From positions 186,160,716-186,224,715 of the forward strand of contig CP136066.1 in the NCBI GenBank assembly GCA_032622095.1: a stretch of DNA of 64,000 nt, given 5' to 3'. The stretch is from Siphonodentalium dalli. Taxonomy: Eukaryota > Mollusca > Scaphopoda > Gadilida > Siphonodentaliidae. Positions 22,501 through 37,500 of this stretch are shown piece after piece (the stretch's first letter is position 1; the number at the start of each line of letters is the position of its first letter). The position numbers and the translations under genes were made by a program. The notes under the pieces are model-generated. The model was not told the DNA's origin, searched no databases, and worked only from the letters and a program-made list of their open reading frames with translations.

Positions 22501-25500
22501 AAGGAAGTCATTACATTGTGTAAGTCCCGTTCTCATCGTGGCCGAGATTAGTGTTGAAACCGAATAGCGATTTTAAAGAATCGACTAGTCGCCAGAGGTA
22601 ATCGACTACTAGTCGACTGACTAGCCAGACCCCTTCTAAGAGTTCCCGTTTCTATGCCCATATGATGTATAAAATGGGCCATATGGCATCGCAGTTTTGA
22701 GTATCCAACTCTTTGTTTCTGAACGTTCAAACGGAAAGCACGTGAACTTTATAATCTCCTGTTTTGCCCGTGATTCTCCCAATTTGATGTCTTAAACCTG
22801 GCTCTCCTGCAACCTCCATATAATCTCACGGTTTGGGGAATGCAGATAATAAAAACATTTTATTTTTAAACAATATTGTCTCCGGTAACCAGGAAATAAA
22901 TAGACAAGTCTCGTTTGTAAGTCTTGCTAACAAGATGTCGGGTGTGCTCTATTGTCTCTCTGAATAGGCGCCTCATGTTACGGGGGGGGGGGGGGGGGGG
23001 GGGGGGGGGGTATGGGTATTAGAAACTATTCAGTTACTGAGTTGACTTTACCAGCTTGACTTGTCACGAATTATGTTTCGTATATCATTGAAGCCATTTT
23101 GTTGCATCATTACTCTAGTATTACACGTGCCACAGTGAGAAGTTATCACTGGTCAATTGCGTCACATCGAACTAGACAGTGTTCAGTCGGCAGCGACACT
23201 TCATGTCTTTGATGATCAACATAAAAGAAACCGCGCCTACACATGCATACATTGGGTTTAGTTCAGGTCATGGCGTTCACCACCCGTGCATGACTGATGG
23301 CAGTGGCATCGTTAAAGGAACAATGCAATAAGGCTTTAAGAAGTTAATATGTGTTAACTGTTACAGATTACTTGATAATATGGCCATGCAATGGCACTGC
23401 TGTCATGATAGCACTTCGGTAGTGCTTTTTCACGACTAATCGACTAGCAGATTTCGGGATCGACTAATTTAATAATCACGTCGACTTCGACAAGTCGATT
23501 AATTGTTTAAACACTAGCCGAGGGTGATCTATTCTCTATCCTGATTGCGCACCTCTATCAGGGTTTCCGCCAAGGGGAAATTAATGAGTCCGTATCGGGT
23601 AAACACATAACGCGACGGGTCGACCATGGTTCGTTCTGTCGGGCGAAAATTTTGTTATTTGACACTGAAAAGTAGCCATTTCCTTGCACCTGAGTGTCCC
23701 ACAAAGCAATCCAAAGCTACATATATTAGATCATATTACGCAAGTCGATCATTTTCCGTGGGTGCATTAATTCTGTTGATGGTATCCAGATAATTAATCA
23801 TGTAATTACGCACATAAGACTGCCGTCTGATTGAAGACTATATCAAGCTACAAGTTACAGTGTTTAAAAATTTATAACTTACAATAAGATTCCGACAGAT
23901 ATAATGAAACTAAACACTAAAAAGCGTCTATGCATTGTCCAATAATACCTAGCTGGGAGAATTGAATTAAGTATTTCCTAGAATTTCAAGTAGCTTCCGT
24001 GAAAATGAAACTGATATATTCCATGTATTCTGTTAATCGTAAAACTATCTGTGCGCTGTGACGTCATATATACTGCAGGGTTTGTCTGCAGGAGATATTT
24101 ATAGCGGCGAAATACGAATGGTAGCGAAATCTTTCAAACTCGGAACGCGTAGCTTGTCAATAGTCCAACAATTGACGACCGCTGCTATAGAGTTTTAGCC
24201 AACGTGTTATATTTACATAATAAAATATAATTGAGTTTTGGCGGGAAATGGGAACATGTACGCCGTTGTTTGTGTTTGGGGACCCAGGCGGGACAACGAA
24301 ACTATTATTGACCGTACTTTGACTTTATCTCCATATTGGGGGGGTATGTTTTTTTGTGTTTATCCTCCATGCATGTAATATGGGTCAATGAATGGTGTTG
24401 TCACTATGAATTCCCGCTATAAAGACTGATTTGGGACAGGTTCCGTATTATAATAGTACGATAGTAGCACGGGATCTCGGTGGTAGATACCTCCTTTGGT
24501 AGGAGAACCGCCTGTTGGTGTATGTTGATCCCTACTCTGCCTAACTCAGCAATTCGGCATTCTTTGATCAAATTATGTAATCGTACGATAGCACGGGATC
24601 TCCAAGCGTGAGTAGTTTCAACCACAGAAATCCCGTGCAGAATAATATCCGTACTCAGCAGTCCGACATTCTTTGATGTTACTGCGACATTTATTACGCT
24701 GTATTAAAGTCGCAATTTCAATGCACACCAAACATTACGTTGTAGTTTTTGGCGCTTTTATTTCAAAGGGTTACGCTGTACCGGTATGTTGGCGGCGGTA
24801 ACACACTGTGCTCAAATGACCTGCTTTTTCACCAGTATTCTGTTTAACCCCTCCCCCCCCTATAAATTTTCTATGTTTTAAAGTTATTGCGGTTGATAGC
24901 ATAGTAACTTAGGTAGAAAATGGATGCAAAACGATCAGCAAATCTACTCTCTGTTTCTTCTATTGGCCGATACAACAAAAGTAGGTCCACTAGTGTTTCC
25001 ACGACATTGAAAACATTGACTGCATTTTCCCCTCGGCGGATACAGGACCCGTTCCCCAAAACCTTAGTGGAAAGCCTGATATATAGTCCAAGTCTGCTCG
25101 TACGAAAACCAGCTTAGATATTTGGATAGTGCAATGCTGTTTTTGGTCCGAGACCGCCCCATTGCCATTTCTATGACATGAGTTATGCCCAGGGTTGGTG
25201 GCGGGAATTCTAGTCTATTTTACACGATTTTACCTAATAAAATCAATATCTGATGCTAATATATATCGGAAAGAGTGACATCTTATGGTCATAACGGTGT
25301 ATATTCTGTATAATAATCTAACTTTCATGTTAAATTACACATAGAATATTCCGGTTTATTAGGATTAACATTGGTTTGTTTACATTTTAACTGAAAGCCG
25401 AGGTGTTCCAGAATGTACTCGGCTAAGTTCGGTTTCTATGTTCACATACACAAAGCTTCCATTTGACCTAATCCAAAGACATACAAGCAAGATATCTCCT

Positions 25501-28500
25501 ATCCCACGATTCTTGCCATAAAGTCCATTATAGAAGAGTAACTTGATGGGACTCGGTCCAAAACAGCATCAACCCAACCGATATTCCAAGCTGTTGTGGA
25601 CCGAGAAGAAGAAAATTTCTATTAATTTATCAGGAAATAAAACCATTCATTTGTGAACTTCTCCTAATCTGAAAGAATAAATTATATTCTATCATTGTGT
25701 CAATGAAGTTGTATTTTTTTCGTTTGATAGCTGCGTTTATTCATGTGAGAATTTCTACATTTCAGCTGCTATCGATAACAAACCACCAAAGGTATTAGTG
25801 ACAAGTCAAAAACGTAAGTAGATTGTATTTTACTGGGTATGAACAAATTTATTTACAGGTCTGAAAATCTGGTGGCGGACATTTGGAGAATGAGGTCCCC
25901 AGAAGGTGAATTTAGTGATGCTACCCTTTGCAGCGGGCTAGCATCACTGAATTCACCATCTGGCGACGTCATTCTGCTTAATCCTCATCAAATTACCAAG
26001 TTTTTTAGTTTCTTTAGAAAGGTTCTTTTTTTTAGCTCAGTTTCTCTACATCCCCAAATTGGCAGATGACCAATGCATAATCGACGTGCCCAATGGGTGC
26101 ACTTCACCATCTGGGAACTCAAATCTGTGTCTAGGTCTCCCATAGCAGATGAGGCCATGCAGAATAAGGTCCCCACTCCTGAGACAAGACTTAACATAAT
26201 GAATGATCAGTTTCTTAGATTTATTTACAGTGATTATGGATGCAAATGGGACAGGAAAATACTGCCCATAGAGGCTGAGGACGAGACTGGGGGGAATGGC
26301 TCTGCCTAGATTGCACTAATCCTGAATGTAATCACTGATCCAAAGCGACCGATGCATAGCTGTGGGACATGAGGGGGGGGGGGGTATGTTCTTGAATATT
26401 CAGGATGAAGAATGTATGCCATCTATACGTTTCATAGATTAGCACACACTTTAATCTGGAGTGTGCCACACTAGGTGTTATACCACAGTGAGGGTACATA
26501 ATGCTAAAGGAACGTATTTTGCGAAGGCATTGTTGTCTTTGCTAAAATAAGTTGCGCATAATTTTTAATTTTTCCAAATATTTTATTCCAGTAAGAGATC
26601 GAACAACGAGGAATCACATCGTAAAGACAGGCAGTCGACCTACGTCAAGATCATCCCGAGGACCGACTCCGACCCACAGAGATGACGAGTACATCATAGA
26701 GGAGAATTTCCTGGTACACACTTAACTCTTTAATATCTGAATGGATTTTTCCATTCAATTCTAAATGTTTAAATTGGAATGGGGGTCCATTCTTAATTTT
26801 TAGGGATGTTCTTGATCTGATACTCTGAGTCAAGCCTTGAAATAGTGCGCCTGTCATTTTTCAGGATTTAGTCGGAAATATGGCTTGTTCCCATTCATCG
26901 GAAAGCTCTCACTGAGAGTTTTCCGATGAATGGCAACAAGCCATATTTCTGGGGACCTCATTCTGCAAATGACATGCACACTGAACTCAGGCTTGTTCTT
27001 GCACTAAACAAATTATTGTTATTGAAATATTGTTGTTATACCCCCACTTTCGAAGAAAATGGGGGGTATACTGGATTGACTGCGTCCGTCCGTCACGCTT
27101 TCTCCCTCTGTGTGTTCCGTCCGTCCGTCCGACCTCATAACTCGAACAACTATGAACCGATTTCAATAATTTTTTGTATGCAATCTCCTTAGGACTGCCT
27201 CTCCGCATGATGCTAATTGCGGTTCGGTCCGACTTTTGTTTTGTAAGTTACGCCTCAATTTCGACTTATTTTTACTTTAACAAATATGAACCGATTTCAA
27301 CAATTTTTGGTATACATGCTTCTCACAATACCCTCTCTACATGATGCGGCTAGGGATTGGCTCAGACTGTTTTTCGTAATATTACACTTCATTTTCGACT
27401 TATTTTGATTTAGAAAATTCTGTCCGACTTAATAACTTTAACAAATATGAACCAATTTCAATAATTTTTGGTATACATGCTTCTCACAACACCCTCTCTA
27501 CATGATGAACCAATTTGATTAATATTTTCTGTACAAGCTTCTTGTGACACCATATCGATATTATTTTTAGTCCGAAATCTTTTTTGTTGGGTTTACGGAT
27601 AATGCGGGTTGAATTTGCCACGGTTGGGGTATGCTAGCACTCAAGTGCACACCTCTTGTTTTATAATGTAATGACTGCAATCGTCTGTTTATCAACAGGA
27701 TCCTAACGATGAAGATGAGCGACTCGTTTACAGCATAATGAAAACAACACTCAACCCGAAAGCTGACAGCGGAAAAGCCACTTACGGATCTGAATCGCAT
27801 GCGTCAGCTGCTCCTCAAATGGAAACGTACAATGCTCCTCCTAACCAATTCACGAACCGTCCATCAAGTAGAAGTGGGCGGCCTGTCCGTCCCTCGTCAG
27901 CCAGGTCTAATATGTCTACAGCAAGCGCACGGCCTGGATCTGCTCGGCGAAATGCTGATAGTGACTTACTAGCAACTAAAGCTCACGTTTTCACAGAAGA
28001 AAAACCATTCACACCAAGAACTCTCAAATCAAATAGACAATCAAAACTATCGCAGTATAAATATTACAAACCTGCTCCGAAAAAGGCAAACAAAGGGACA
28101 CGTTCAAATAGTGGTAAGTTGGATGGTACCGCCACATTGGACGCCAGCACATTAGGACAGACACAACTATCAGAAACAGCTCTTATGATGGAAAGTCTAC
28201 AGAGTCGTGATTTTAATAGGAGGGACCCTAATTCTTCCATTCCACTTCTAAATATATCAGTTGATCAGGACCACCTTAAATGGATTGAAGAGCAAGCTGC
28301 GAAAGCCAATGTCAGATCCAAAAGCAGTAATTACACGTCGTCCATGGGGAAGAAGGGTGACGACGAGTGGTTACTTGGGAAGACAGGGAACTCTACGATG
28401 GATTTTAGTTTGACAAACAATTCCCTCAACCAAACTGGGAAGACGGTTGATAAGTATGTATATTATTATATAGGATAACTTTCATGAATACTAACAAGTG

Positions 28501-31500
28501 TTTTAACCCTGATTCAAGTTCTATATTCTGAGTTCATTAGATTCTTGATTAATAGATATTGGTCATAAAGAAATGTATCACATGAAACCCCTATAATATC
28601 ATTGAAAAATCCATTACATATTTACTTATCTGTCACTAGTGCGTAATCGCGGGGATACTTGGCATTGCGCCTAGTAAATTACTGCGCAGAAAAGCCGCGC
28701 TTGAAATTAATACTAGACATTAAAAAATTATTGCTTTGTTCATTAAAGTTCTATTATTGTCCCACTTAGTTGCATTAACGAAAATAGGCACAAAAACGAA
28801 GAGTCAAATTGGGAGACTATATGTTTCATCGCAAGGCAGAGCTCGCAATACTTTCGTATACGGTTGTGAAGTGTCTCAGCCAACGCTGTGCATGTATGCA
28901 TTTTACATGCATTTTTCTATTTCTTTTAAAGATTTTTATTTGTTAAAAAGGCATAAGGCCAAAACAAAAAATGGTTTTGGTTCTCAGGCTCCGCCGCATT
29001 GAATAAAAAGGGCCGCATTAGGCCTTTTTATTGCAATGCCTGATGTTATGACAAAAACACTTACGAAAATATTGTTTTGTTTTTTTGGATTTTATCAACA
29101 TGCCCATAGCAGATATGTGTTGAATATTAGTGTGCATTGAGCACTAACATGTAATGTGTTAAAAAGTGACTTGCAGGCTTACAACATGAAGTAGATGACT
29201 GCATTTAAGAAAATGATTAGCTGATCCTCATGCTCTTCTTACAATTAGTCATTGTGAACAACTTACACTAATTGTAACTTTATACAATTGAAAGGCACAG
29301 GACTAAATTCAGGATCACATATTAGAATGGGGAGGTATCAGTTTTTAGACAACAATAACAGTAGTTAATGTCAGGGGCATTATATATTGTTATCCCAGTC
29401 ATACACTGGTAGTACAATGTCATTTTTATATAAGACTAAATGAGTTTATATGCATAACAGTTCCCTCTACCTTTCTGGTTATTACTAGACAGAGGAAGGT
29501 ATCTTTGTCCATGCTTACTATGCGCAGAAAAAAAATAAAAATAAAACCCTCCCTCCCTCATTGATTTGAAAAAAAAATTGCCCGAGAACCAAAACACTTT
29601 TTTGTTTTGGCCTAAAAGCTCTAATTTTTTTCATGTGATATACAAGATCTTCAACTTGTTATGTTGGGATATAAGATTTTATGAAACTCGTTTCATAAAT
29701 TTGATTCACAACTCGTCTACAACTCGTTGTGAATCAAATATATCAAACTCGTTTCATAAAATCTTATATCACAACATAACCTGTTGGAGATCCTCTATAA
29801 TGCTGGTGACAGTACACGTACATGTATCATGATGATGGACATTTTATGTTTTATGTCACTTTGTTTCAAAATAATGCCATTTGCTCTTTTGATTATGGAA
29901 ATCTTTTTTTTCCCTTAACCCTTCTATGACTGGAGCTTCCTGAGATTTTGTGAAAATCATGTTCCAATGCATTCTCCTATATATGCAAGGCTCCCTATAT
30001 AAGATAATACATTGGCCTAAAAATATTCACCTTGACCTTTTAAGCCAGTGCATTTTCTTATATATGCGAGATCCCCTATGGGAAACTGACATATATAAGA
30101 GAAAGCACTGGCAGATGATCTTTAATGCTGCACCATTGCAGCTCCTATCATTAACCCTTTCAGTGCCAGGGGCCGATCTCATCGGCCCTAATTTACGGTC
30201 TGTAATATCGGCCCTAAAAAAAAAAAAAATTTAGATTTTTTTTTTGGGTTGAATTTTTTTTGGGTATGCTTAAGCATGCTATAGCAAATTTAAAAACAAA
30301 CTGGATAAAACCTTAGGGGCATGTTATAACTCAAAACTATCACCAAGTTTTCATGTTAATAATTTTGATGCCCATGAAAAACGTAATATTCCCTGGCACT
30401 AAACCTACAAAATAAGTCTGTTAAAGAAAAGAAAAAATTATTAAAATTGTATGGGTGAAATTATAAAATTGTTAAAGAATACAAGAAAAAATTATTAAAA
30501 TTGTAAAAAATTGTTAGGCCAATGGTCGTCTCGCATATATAAGAGAATGCATTGGCACAGGGTATATGGGTTGATACAAAAATTGGACTTAGCACTGAAA
30601 GGGTTAAAGGGTTAAAATCTGTGACTTCTCTTAGAGTAGTATGTATGTAGTCAGTAGCTCATTATCTCCATTATAAGTAGTATGTGTTAGTAGCTCATTA
30701 TCTCCATTAGGCCAAACAAAAAAATATCTATGTTTAAGGTTTCCCTACCTACCCTAGAAAAAGGTGCCGATCCAAAACTTTTTATTTGACTGTAGCCACA
30801 GATAATTATTTTTTGTTCAGTGGGAAGGACATCGAAAGGTATCTTAACCAATTTCAAACCTCTCCTATGAAAATGTTTATAAGTTTTATTAGTCTAGTGC
30901 TCTGACTAATTCAAGATAACAGTATTTATTATTGAACCTCATTTAATCTGAATTGTGAAGCTTTCTAGATTGGATTGTCAATGACCCAATGGAAATCAGA
31001 AGAAAAAAAATCAATTTTTTTTTTTTAATCCTACCTACCCTATTTTTTAAGACCATGTAACCCTAAATAGAGGTAATATTTTGTTTGGCCTTATGCAAAA
31101 TTGAAATTAAAATTGCTGCTTTGCTCTTTCATTTGCTGCATTTATCTTCCTATCTCTCACTCTTTTAGAAGGAGAAAATCTGTAGAAAAACTGTTTGGAG
31201 GGATGAATGTTAACCCTTTCATGATGGGAGCTGCTCTACTACAGCATTAAAGATCCTGTGCCAGTGCATTCTCTTATATATGGGAGTCTCCCATAGGGAG
31301 CCTTGCATATATAAGAGATTCCACTGGCTTACAAAGTCAATGTAAACATTGTTAGGCCAATGTATTCTCTTACACCTGCGAAGCTCCCTATGGGAGACAC
31401 GCATATATAAGATAATGCACTGGCTTACAGGGTCAATGTAAATATTGTTAGGACAATGTATTCTCTTAACCCTGCGAGGCTCCCTATGGGTTTTCGCAAA

Positions 31501-34500
31501 ATTTCTGGAAGCTCCAGTCATGGAAGGGTTAAGGCTATATGAGCAGACATCAACCAGACGAAAATATAATACAAGTGCAGAAGAATTCATATTGTTTGTT
31601 GAACTTATTATCTGAACAATTTCTAAGGGAATTACTCATATTTAACCCTTTGAGTGCCAGGTCCGATTTTTGTGTCAACCCATATACCCTGTGCCAATGC
31701 ATTCTCTTATATATGCGAGTCGACCATAGGTCGCCTCGCATATATAAGAGAATGCATTGGCCTAACATTTTTTTTTTTTTAAATTTTTTACAATTTTAAT
31801 ATATTTTATTATATTCTTTAACAGACTTATTGTGTAGGTTTAGGGCCGATATCGGCCCCTGGCACTCAAAGGGTTAAGTATTTAGTATAGAAAGGGTTCA
31901 AGATAACTCCGAGGTCAGAGTAATTTTGATATTTGTATCCTGACGATAATCAGTTTGTGTGTTTTTTAAGTTTTGTAACACGTACTTTGAAATTCTCAAC
32001 TAACCTTATTTCAGTCTTGACTCGTTACGAACTGCTGAATATACAGAAATAGGGTACCATGTGTTAAGGTACTACAGGGTGTTTTATTTGGAATGAATAT
32101 CACAGTATTCACTTGCATGAAATGTCACATTAATGATGCATTGTGCATGATGGTCACTGATTACTGGTGAATATATCAACTCAACAGCTTGTTGTTCTGT
32201 GTATGTATAGGATGGTCGAGAGAGACTGCATACTCAAACTGCGGATAAGATTTAGTTGACTTCACAAGTACATGTAAATAGCACTCTGGTCAAAGAATTT
32301 GTGCCAATTGATTAAACTAGAATATGGAACTATTCCTGTTTGCTATACATCAATTGGCAATAGTAACACAAATCATAAGTCACACAAGTGTAGCTAGATA
32401 TAAACCTGGCTATCGAAACAATAGTCAATATCACTGGATTCTTTGACCTTGGCTTCCAATCAGCATGTGTGATATACAGTGACTTTACAATAGGCTGTTT
32501 CAAACATTTTTCACCAATTTAATTAGTTGGTTTACCAACCCACCAACAACCGAAATTCCACCCAAAAAAAATTATACCCTTAGTGTTCAGTTTATGTAAG
32601 ACTTCTCAACAAACCGTTCTAACAGTCATAATAACATGGGAAAATGAGAATAATTGAGACATTAATGTTTTATTTATTTTTATTTGCAAAAAATGATTTT
32701 TTTAGATTTGCATTCACCAGTATCATGTGGAATAATCACCAATCGGTATGTCAAAACCTGCCTGGGATTTAAAAACAAAATTCCTTCCTCCATCAAGTGA
32801 TTTTTTCCCCCTGATGTTCATAAACCAACTAATAAAATTGCTGTGGCCTTAAGGTCTACATTGTAAATCTCATTATGAAGGTGTGGTTTTTGTTTTTTGT
32901 TTTTTGTTTAAAGACATATTATGGACTTGTTCCGTTGCGTGAAATTGATAAGTTAGTACTCAGGTGCTATGCCAACCTTGGGAATGTAACATTCTACTAT
33001 CATCGATGAAAATTTCAATGAAATCGATCATACCACTCCATAGAAAACATTGCCTGAACTATGTAAATATTGACATCTTGATTGGGGGTGCAACGGCAAT
33101 ATAATAACACAAATGATTTCGCCATCGACAGTCATTGCATTTAATTAATATATAAGAACAATGGTGTGTGTTGTCAATTTGGATTAATATTCATAAAAAA
33201 TAACAACTTTGAGCAAGATTATTCTCAATTTCTATTTGATCACCCTACCAGAGTGTTCACATCATTTTAAATTGAAAATACTGGTATAATTTGTGAACTC
33301 TTCGTTTTATTGATTCACTTGTACTGCACTTCTGCAAAACATTATCCAAAATAATAAAATTCATAATGTCACAAAAAAGGACTGGATATTAATCTCATAT
33401 CTACTACGCTATCTCTTTTATAACATTTAACTACCAGTAGTTCTGTCTGACAATTTAGTATTATTCTGGATTTTATTGTTATAATTTATGCATGATTGTT
33501 AGAATAGTTAACAGTAAACCTTCATTTTAATATCTTAAAGCCACACATAATACTAAATCTCTATTAAATTATTTACATGAAAAATGCTATTTTATTGTCA
33601 AAATATTGACAAATATTGTCGTAAAGTTTTTATTGGTGTAATAAATGTTTGTAAACTATCTATGTCTGGCTTTAACTTTTTATGCCCCCGATCTCCGATG
33701 GAGATTTGGGGGTATATAGTGGAGCCCTCCGTCCGTCCGTCCTTCCGTCCGTCCTTCCGTCCTTCCGTCCTTCCGTCCGTACGAACATTTCAACTCATAA
33801 CTTTGGTTTCGCTAACTCAATTCAGTTGATCTTTGGTATGCTAATAGACCAGCCGGGGGGACAAGATTTCCCCATAACTGCGGTTTCGTCCGCCAATTTT
33901 TTCCAGAGTTACGCCCCTTTTTGGACTTAGAAAATTCAGTTTTCTGTGGCATACGAACGTTTCAACTCATAACTTTGGTTTCGCTAATTCAATTCAGTTG
34001 ATCTTTGGTATGCCAATAGACCAGCCGGGGGGACAATATTTCCCCATAGCCGTGGTTTCGTCCGCCCATTTTTTCCAGAGTTACGCCCCTTTTTTTACTT
34101 AGAAAATTCAGTTTTCTGCTACTTTTTTTGTTTCCAGATGATAACTTGATTTTGGATTGTTTATTTGCAAAACCCGTTTTTTTGTGTATTACCAATATCG
34201 CAATACAGGTCAAGGTAAAATTTCGGTTCAATCGGATAATTTTTGTGAGAGTTATGACCCTTTTTTCGACTTAAACAATTCATTTTTTTTTATAGAAAAT
34301 TCAGTTTTCCTTCTATTTTTGTGGCACCAGACCAAATTTGAAGCTAATATAGAACAACATGTGGCATTTTTATAGCGCTTAACCAGAAAGTTTCTCTGAT
34401 TGTACAGTCGGGGGCGTTACCTCCGCCTAGCGGTGCACTTGTTAAATTAGTTTTAACTTGACTCATTTTGCTAGCAGATTAGATCTTAATCTTGAACTAA

Positions 34501-37500
34501 GGCCCTGTGTCAATGCATTCTCTTATATATGCAAGTTTCCCATAGTGAGCCTCGCATATACCGTATAAGAGAATGCACTGGCACATGATCTTTAATACTG
34601 CACCAGCGCAGCTCCCATCATGAAAGGGTTAACCATTGTTGAACTTAATTGTTTGGGAGTAAAATGGTCATGGATGTGTAAATTCTTCTATATTCATGTA
34701 TCCAATTTGGTTGTTCTCTCTTTCAATTTCTTCTTTGAACTTTTCTATTCTGCTATGTTTGAGCCTGAGTTAGAAGAATAGTGTCTAACCTCTGCTGGGA
34801 CATGGTAGTGGGTGTCTCTCATTAAACTAGTAGCTAATTATTTAATCAAGCTTGGTGAAGGGCTGAAATATACAATATTACATACGCACAAAACTGCCAG
34901 TGTGGTCTTTGTTAAATGTGGGATTGTTGTTGAGTATTTAAATATTTCTTTGGCGGCATACACTTGCCCATTGCCCCTCTGCCATGTCCCTGCATTGGCC
35001 TGCATATCTACTAATATTTCATGTTTGACTGTTGTACTCACTCTTAACTTTGGTTTCCTGTGTAGAGTTCTTGAGAAAAAATGTTATTGGACTTTAAGTG
35101 TAAGTACTGTAACAGCAGTTGATTAACTGCCTTCTATTTCCATATGCCCATTTGAAAACAATGTCTTATTGATGTAAAATTCAGCGAATAGTTTATTTGT
35201 TTCTGGATGAATGAAGCATTCAGAGTTTTTGAATGGTGACACCAGATTGCTTGGTCACCACCAAACTTGAATTGTAAGTGAACTGGCTTGGGTATTTTTG
35301 TTTGAATTTCTCCATAATATTTTGTTCTGGACCATATCTTTATAAAATGCAAATTTAAATATACAAGTATCAACAGCATTAAATGCATTACCTTGTGATG
35401 CTCGTGTTTATAGATTCTGCAATTCACCAAAGAGAATGTCTTACGGTCGCCTGGTCAAGCTCCAAGCAACTGAACGATGAGTGCTAACAACTAGCTACAT
35501 ATAATAACTCAACAGTGGCTACTTATGACCAATCATAACTCTTTAATGATTAAACTCAGAACTGAAATATAAATTAATGTTGGTTAATTAGTTCTCTTAG
35601 CCTCTGAATATATCACAAAATAAACATTAAAAGTTTGGATCAATGAAGTCTGAGTAAATATCATTCCTTCACTTATTGATTCTCTCAATATCCTTTTTCA
35701 TAAGAACAATTTTAATATTGGAAATGATGAAAATTTGAACATGTTATATGATCTTTAATTTATAAATCTACTTTCAATATGGTCTTGAAAATTGGTTGAG
35801 TCATAATAAGTATAACCAGTACCCTTAGTTACAATAGATTTATCCACTGTTCATTATATATATATATATATATCAAGGTAACATTGCTGGAAAACAAGTC
35901 TGAGTTTAGTGTGCCTGTCATTTGCAGAATGAGGTCCCAAGAGGGTGAATTTAGTGACGCTATCCTGCAAATTCACCATCTGGGGACCTCATTCTTCTTT
36001 GGCCTCATTGCTATGGGATTCATAGACTCAGATTGAAGTTCCCAAATGGTGAATATTGTGATGTACACCCATTGGGAACCTCGATTAGCAATGTATTGTC
36101 CGCCAATTTGTGGATATAGAGAAACTAAACTAAAAAAGAAATATAATCTATGAGAAGAAGTTTCTATAGAAATTTGATAATAAAGAAACTTTTCAGAAAA
36201 GATAAGGCCTAAGCAGAATGAGGTCCCCAGAGTATGAATTTAGTGATGCTAGCCCACTATGCAGGATAGCGTCACTAAATTCACCCTTCTGGGGATCTCA
36301 TTCTGCAAATGACAGGCACACTAAACTCAGGCTTATATAGAATTATATCTTTGATGAAAAAAGACAATATTTTATACATACCGGGTATGTACATTTGAAT
36401 ATAAAATTACAACTTACCAGATTTTTAAATGCAATAATAAAAATTAGAATATTCATATCTTTTATGAGATTATGAAATACAATAGTATCTACATACTTGT
36501 CTCTATGTCCATTTCAGGGAGAATGAGCTGAAATATGTGCAATTTGTCCAAGATGTGACCAACGACGTCCTTAACAGAGGTGTATTCTCAAACAGGTAAA
36601 CCTGTCAGATGATGCCACTCCAGTGAATGAACTCCATCATTAACACTTTCCATACTAAATTGATACTCCGACTCAGTTACAAATTCGTTGTACTTTGGCA
36701 TGGTGATAGCACACCCCAGGGAAAGGATACTGACTTACTACAGGTTTCGTCTATTAATTTTTTACCAAATGTACAGCCCTTGTTTGACTTAAAATTTTTG
36801 AAGCCCTTGTTTGATTTGGGAATTTCTGAATTTTTATCTGTATGACCATTTCAGCTTGTAACATGGGCATGATCATTGGATTTGGTGTATTGATAGCCCA
36901 GTTTAAGGGGAAAGGATACCTACTTGTTGGGTTTAGAAACTAAACAAAATTCTCCATCGATACATATATTTAGTATTACTCTAAACTGAGCATGTTATAA
37001 TGTTATAATGGTTTACTTACTCATAATTATTCTATAAATGGATTATTATTGTGTTGCATACTACTTATTGGATCATAGAATGGGTGATGTTGGGGGTGTA
37101 AATTGAACTTGAGCCATTACTGTGGTAGAGCACAGGGGTGGGTCTTAAGAGAACCATGTCGCTATCACAAACATTTATGGGCTCTGAGTCTTGATCATCA
37201 GGCAGGGTCTATTGAAACACTACGCCTACCTTAAAAGTCTTCATCATGCATTTATTTGATACTCATGCAACGGAAACACAATCCAACATCACGACACATG
37301 GATGACACCACACACATATATACAGACAGCTAGACAGCCAACAACATCAAACATCAGACATCAAGATGAGAGATCCAGATGACCAACGAAATAACCAACA
37401 GGACCCTGGCGAACAAATACATAGATTGTAGTTGCTGCCTAGTTACATATCCAGAATGGATATGAATAAATATGTGAAATGTGATTGTGTCAAAAATACA

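Noticed and set aside
27738-28478. Single-exon 246-residue gene
   Set aside because: It is the internal exon 5 of SPATA7; the frame beyond 28453 is intron readthrough and the ATG is internal.
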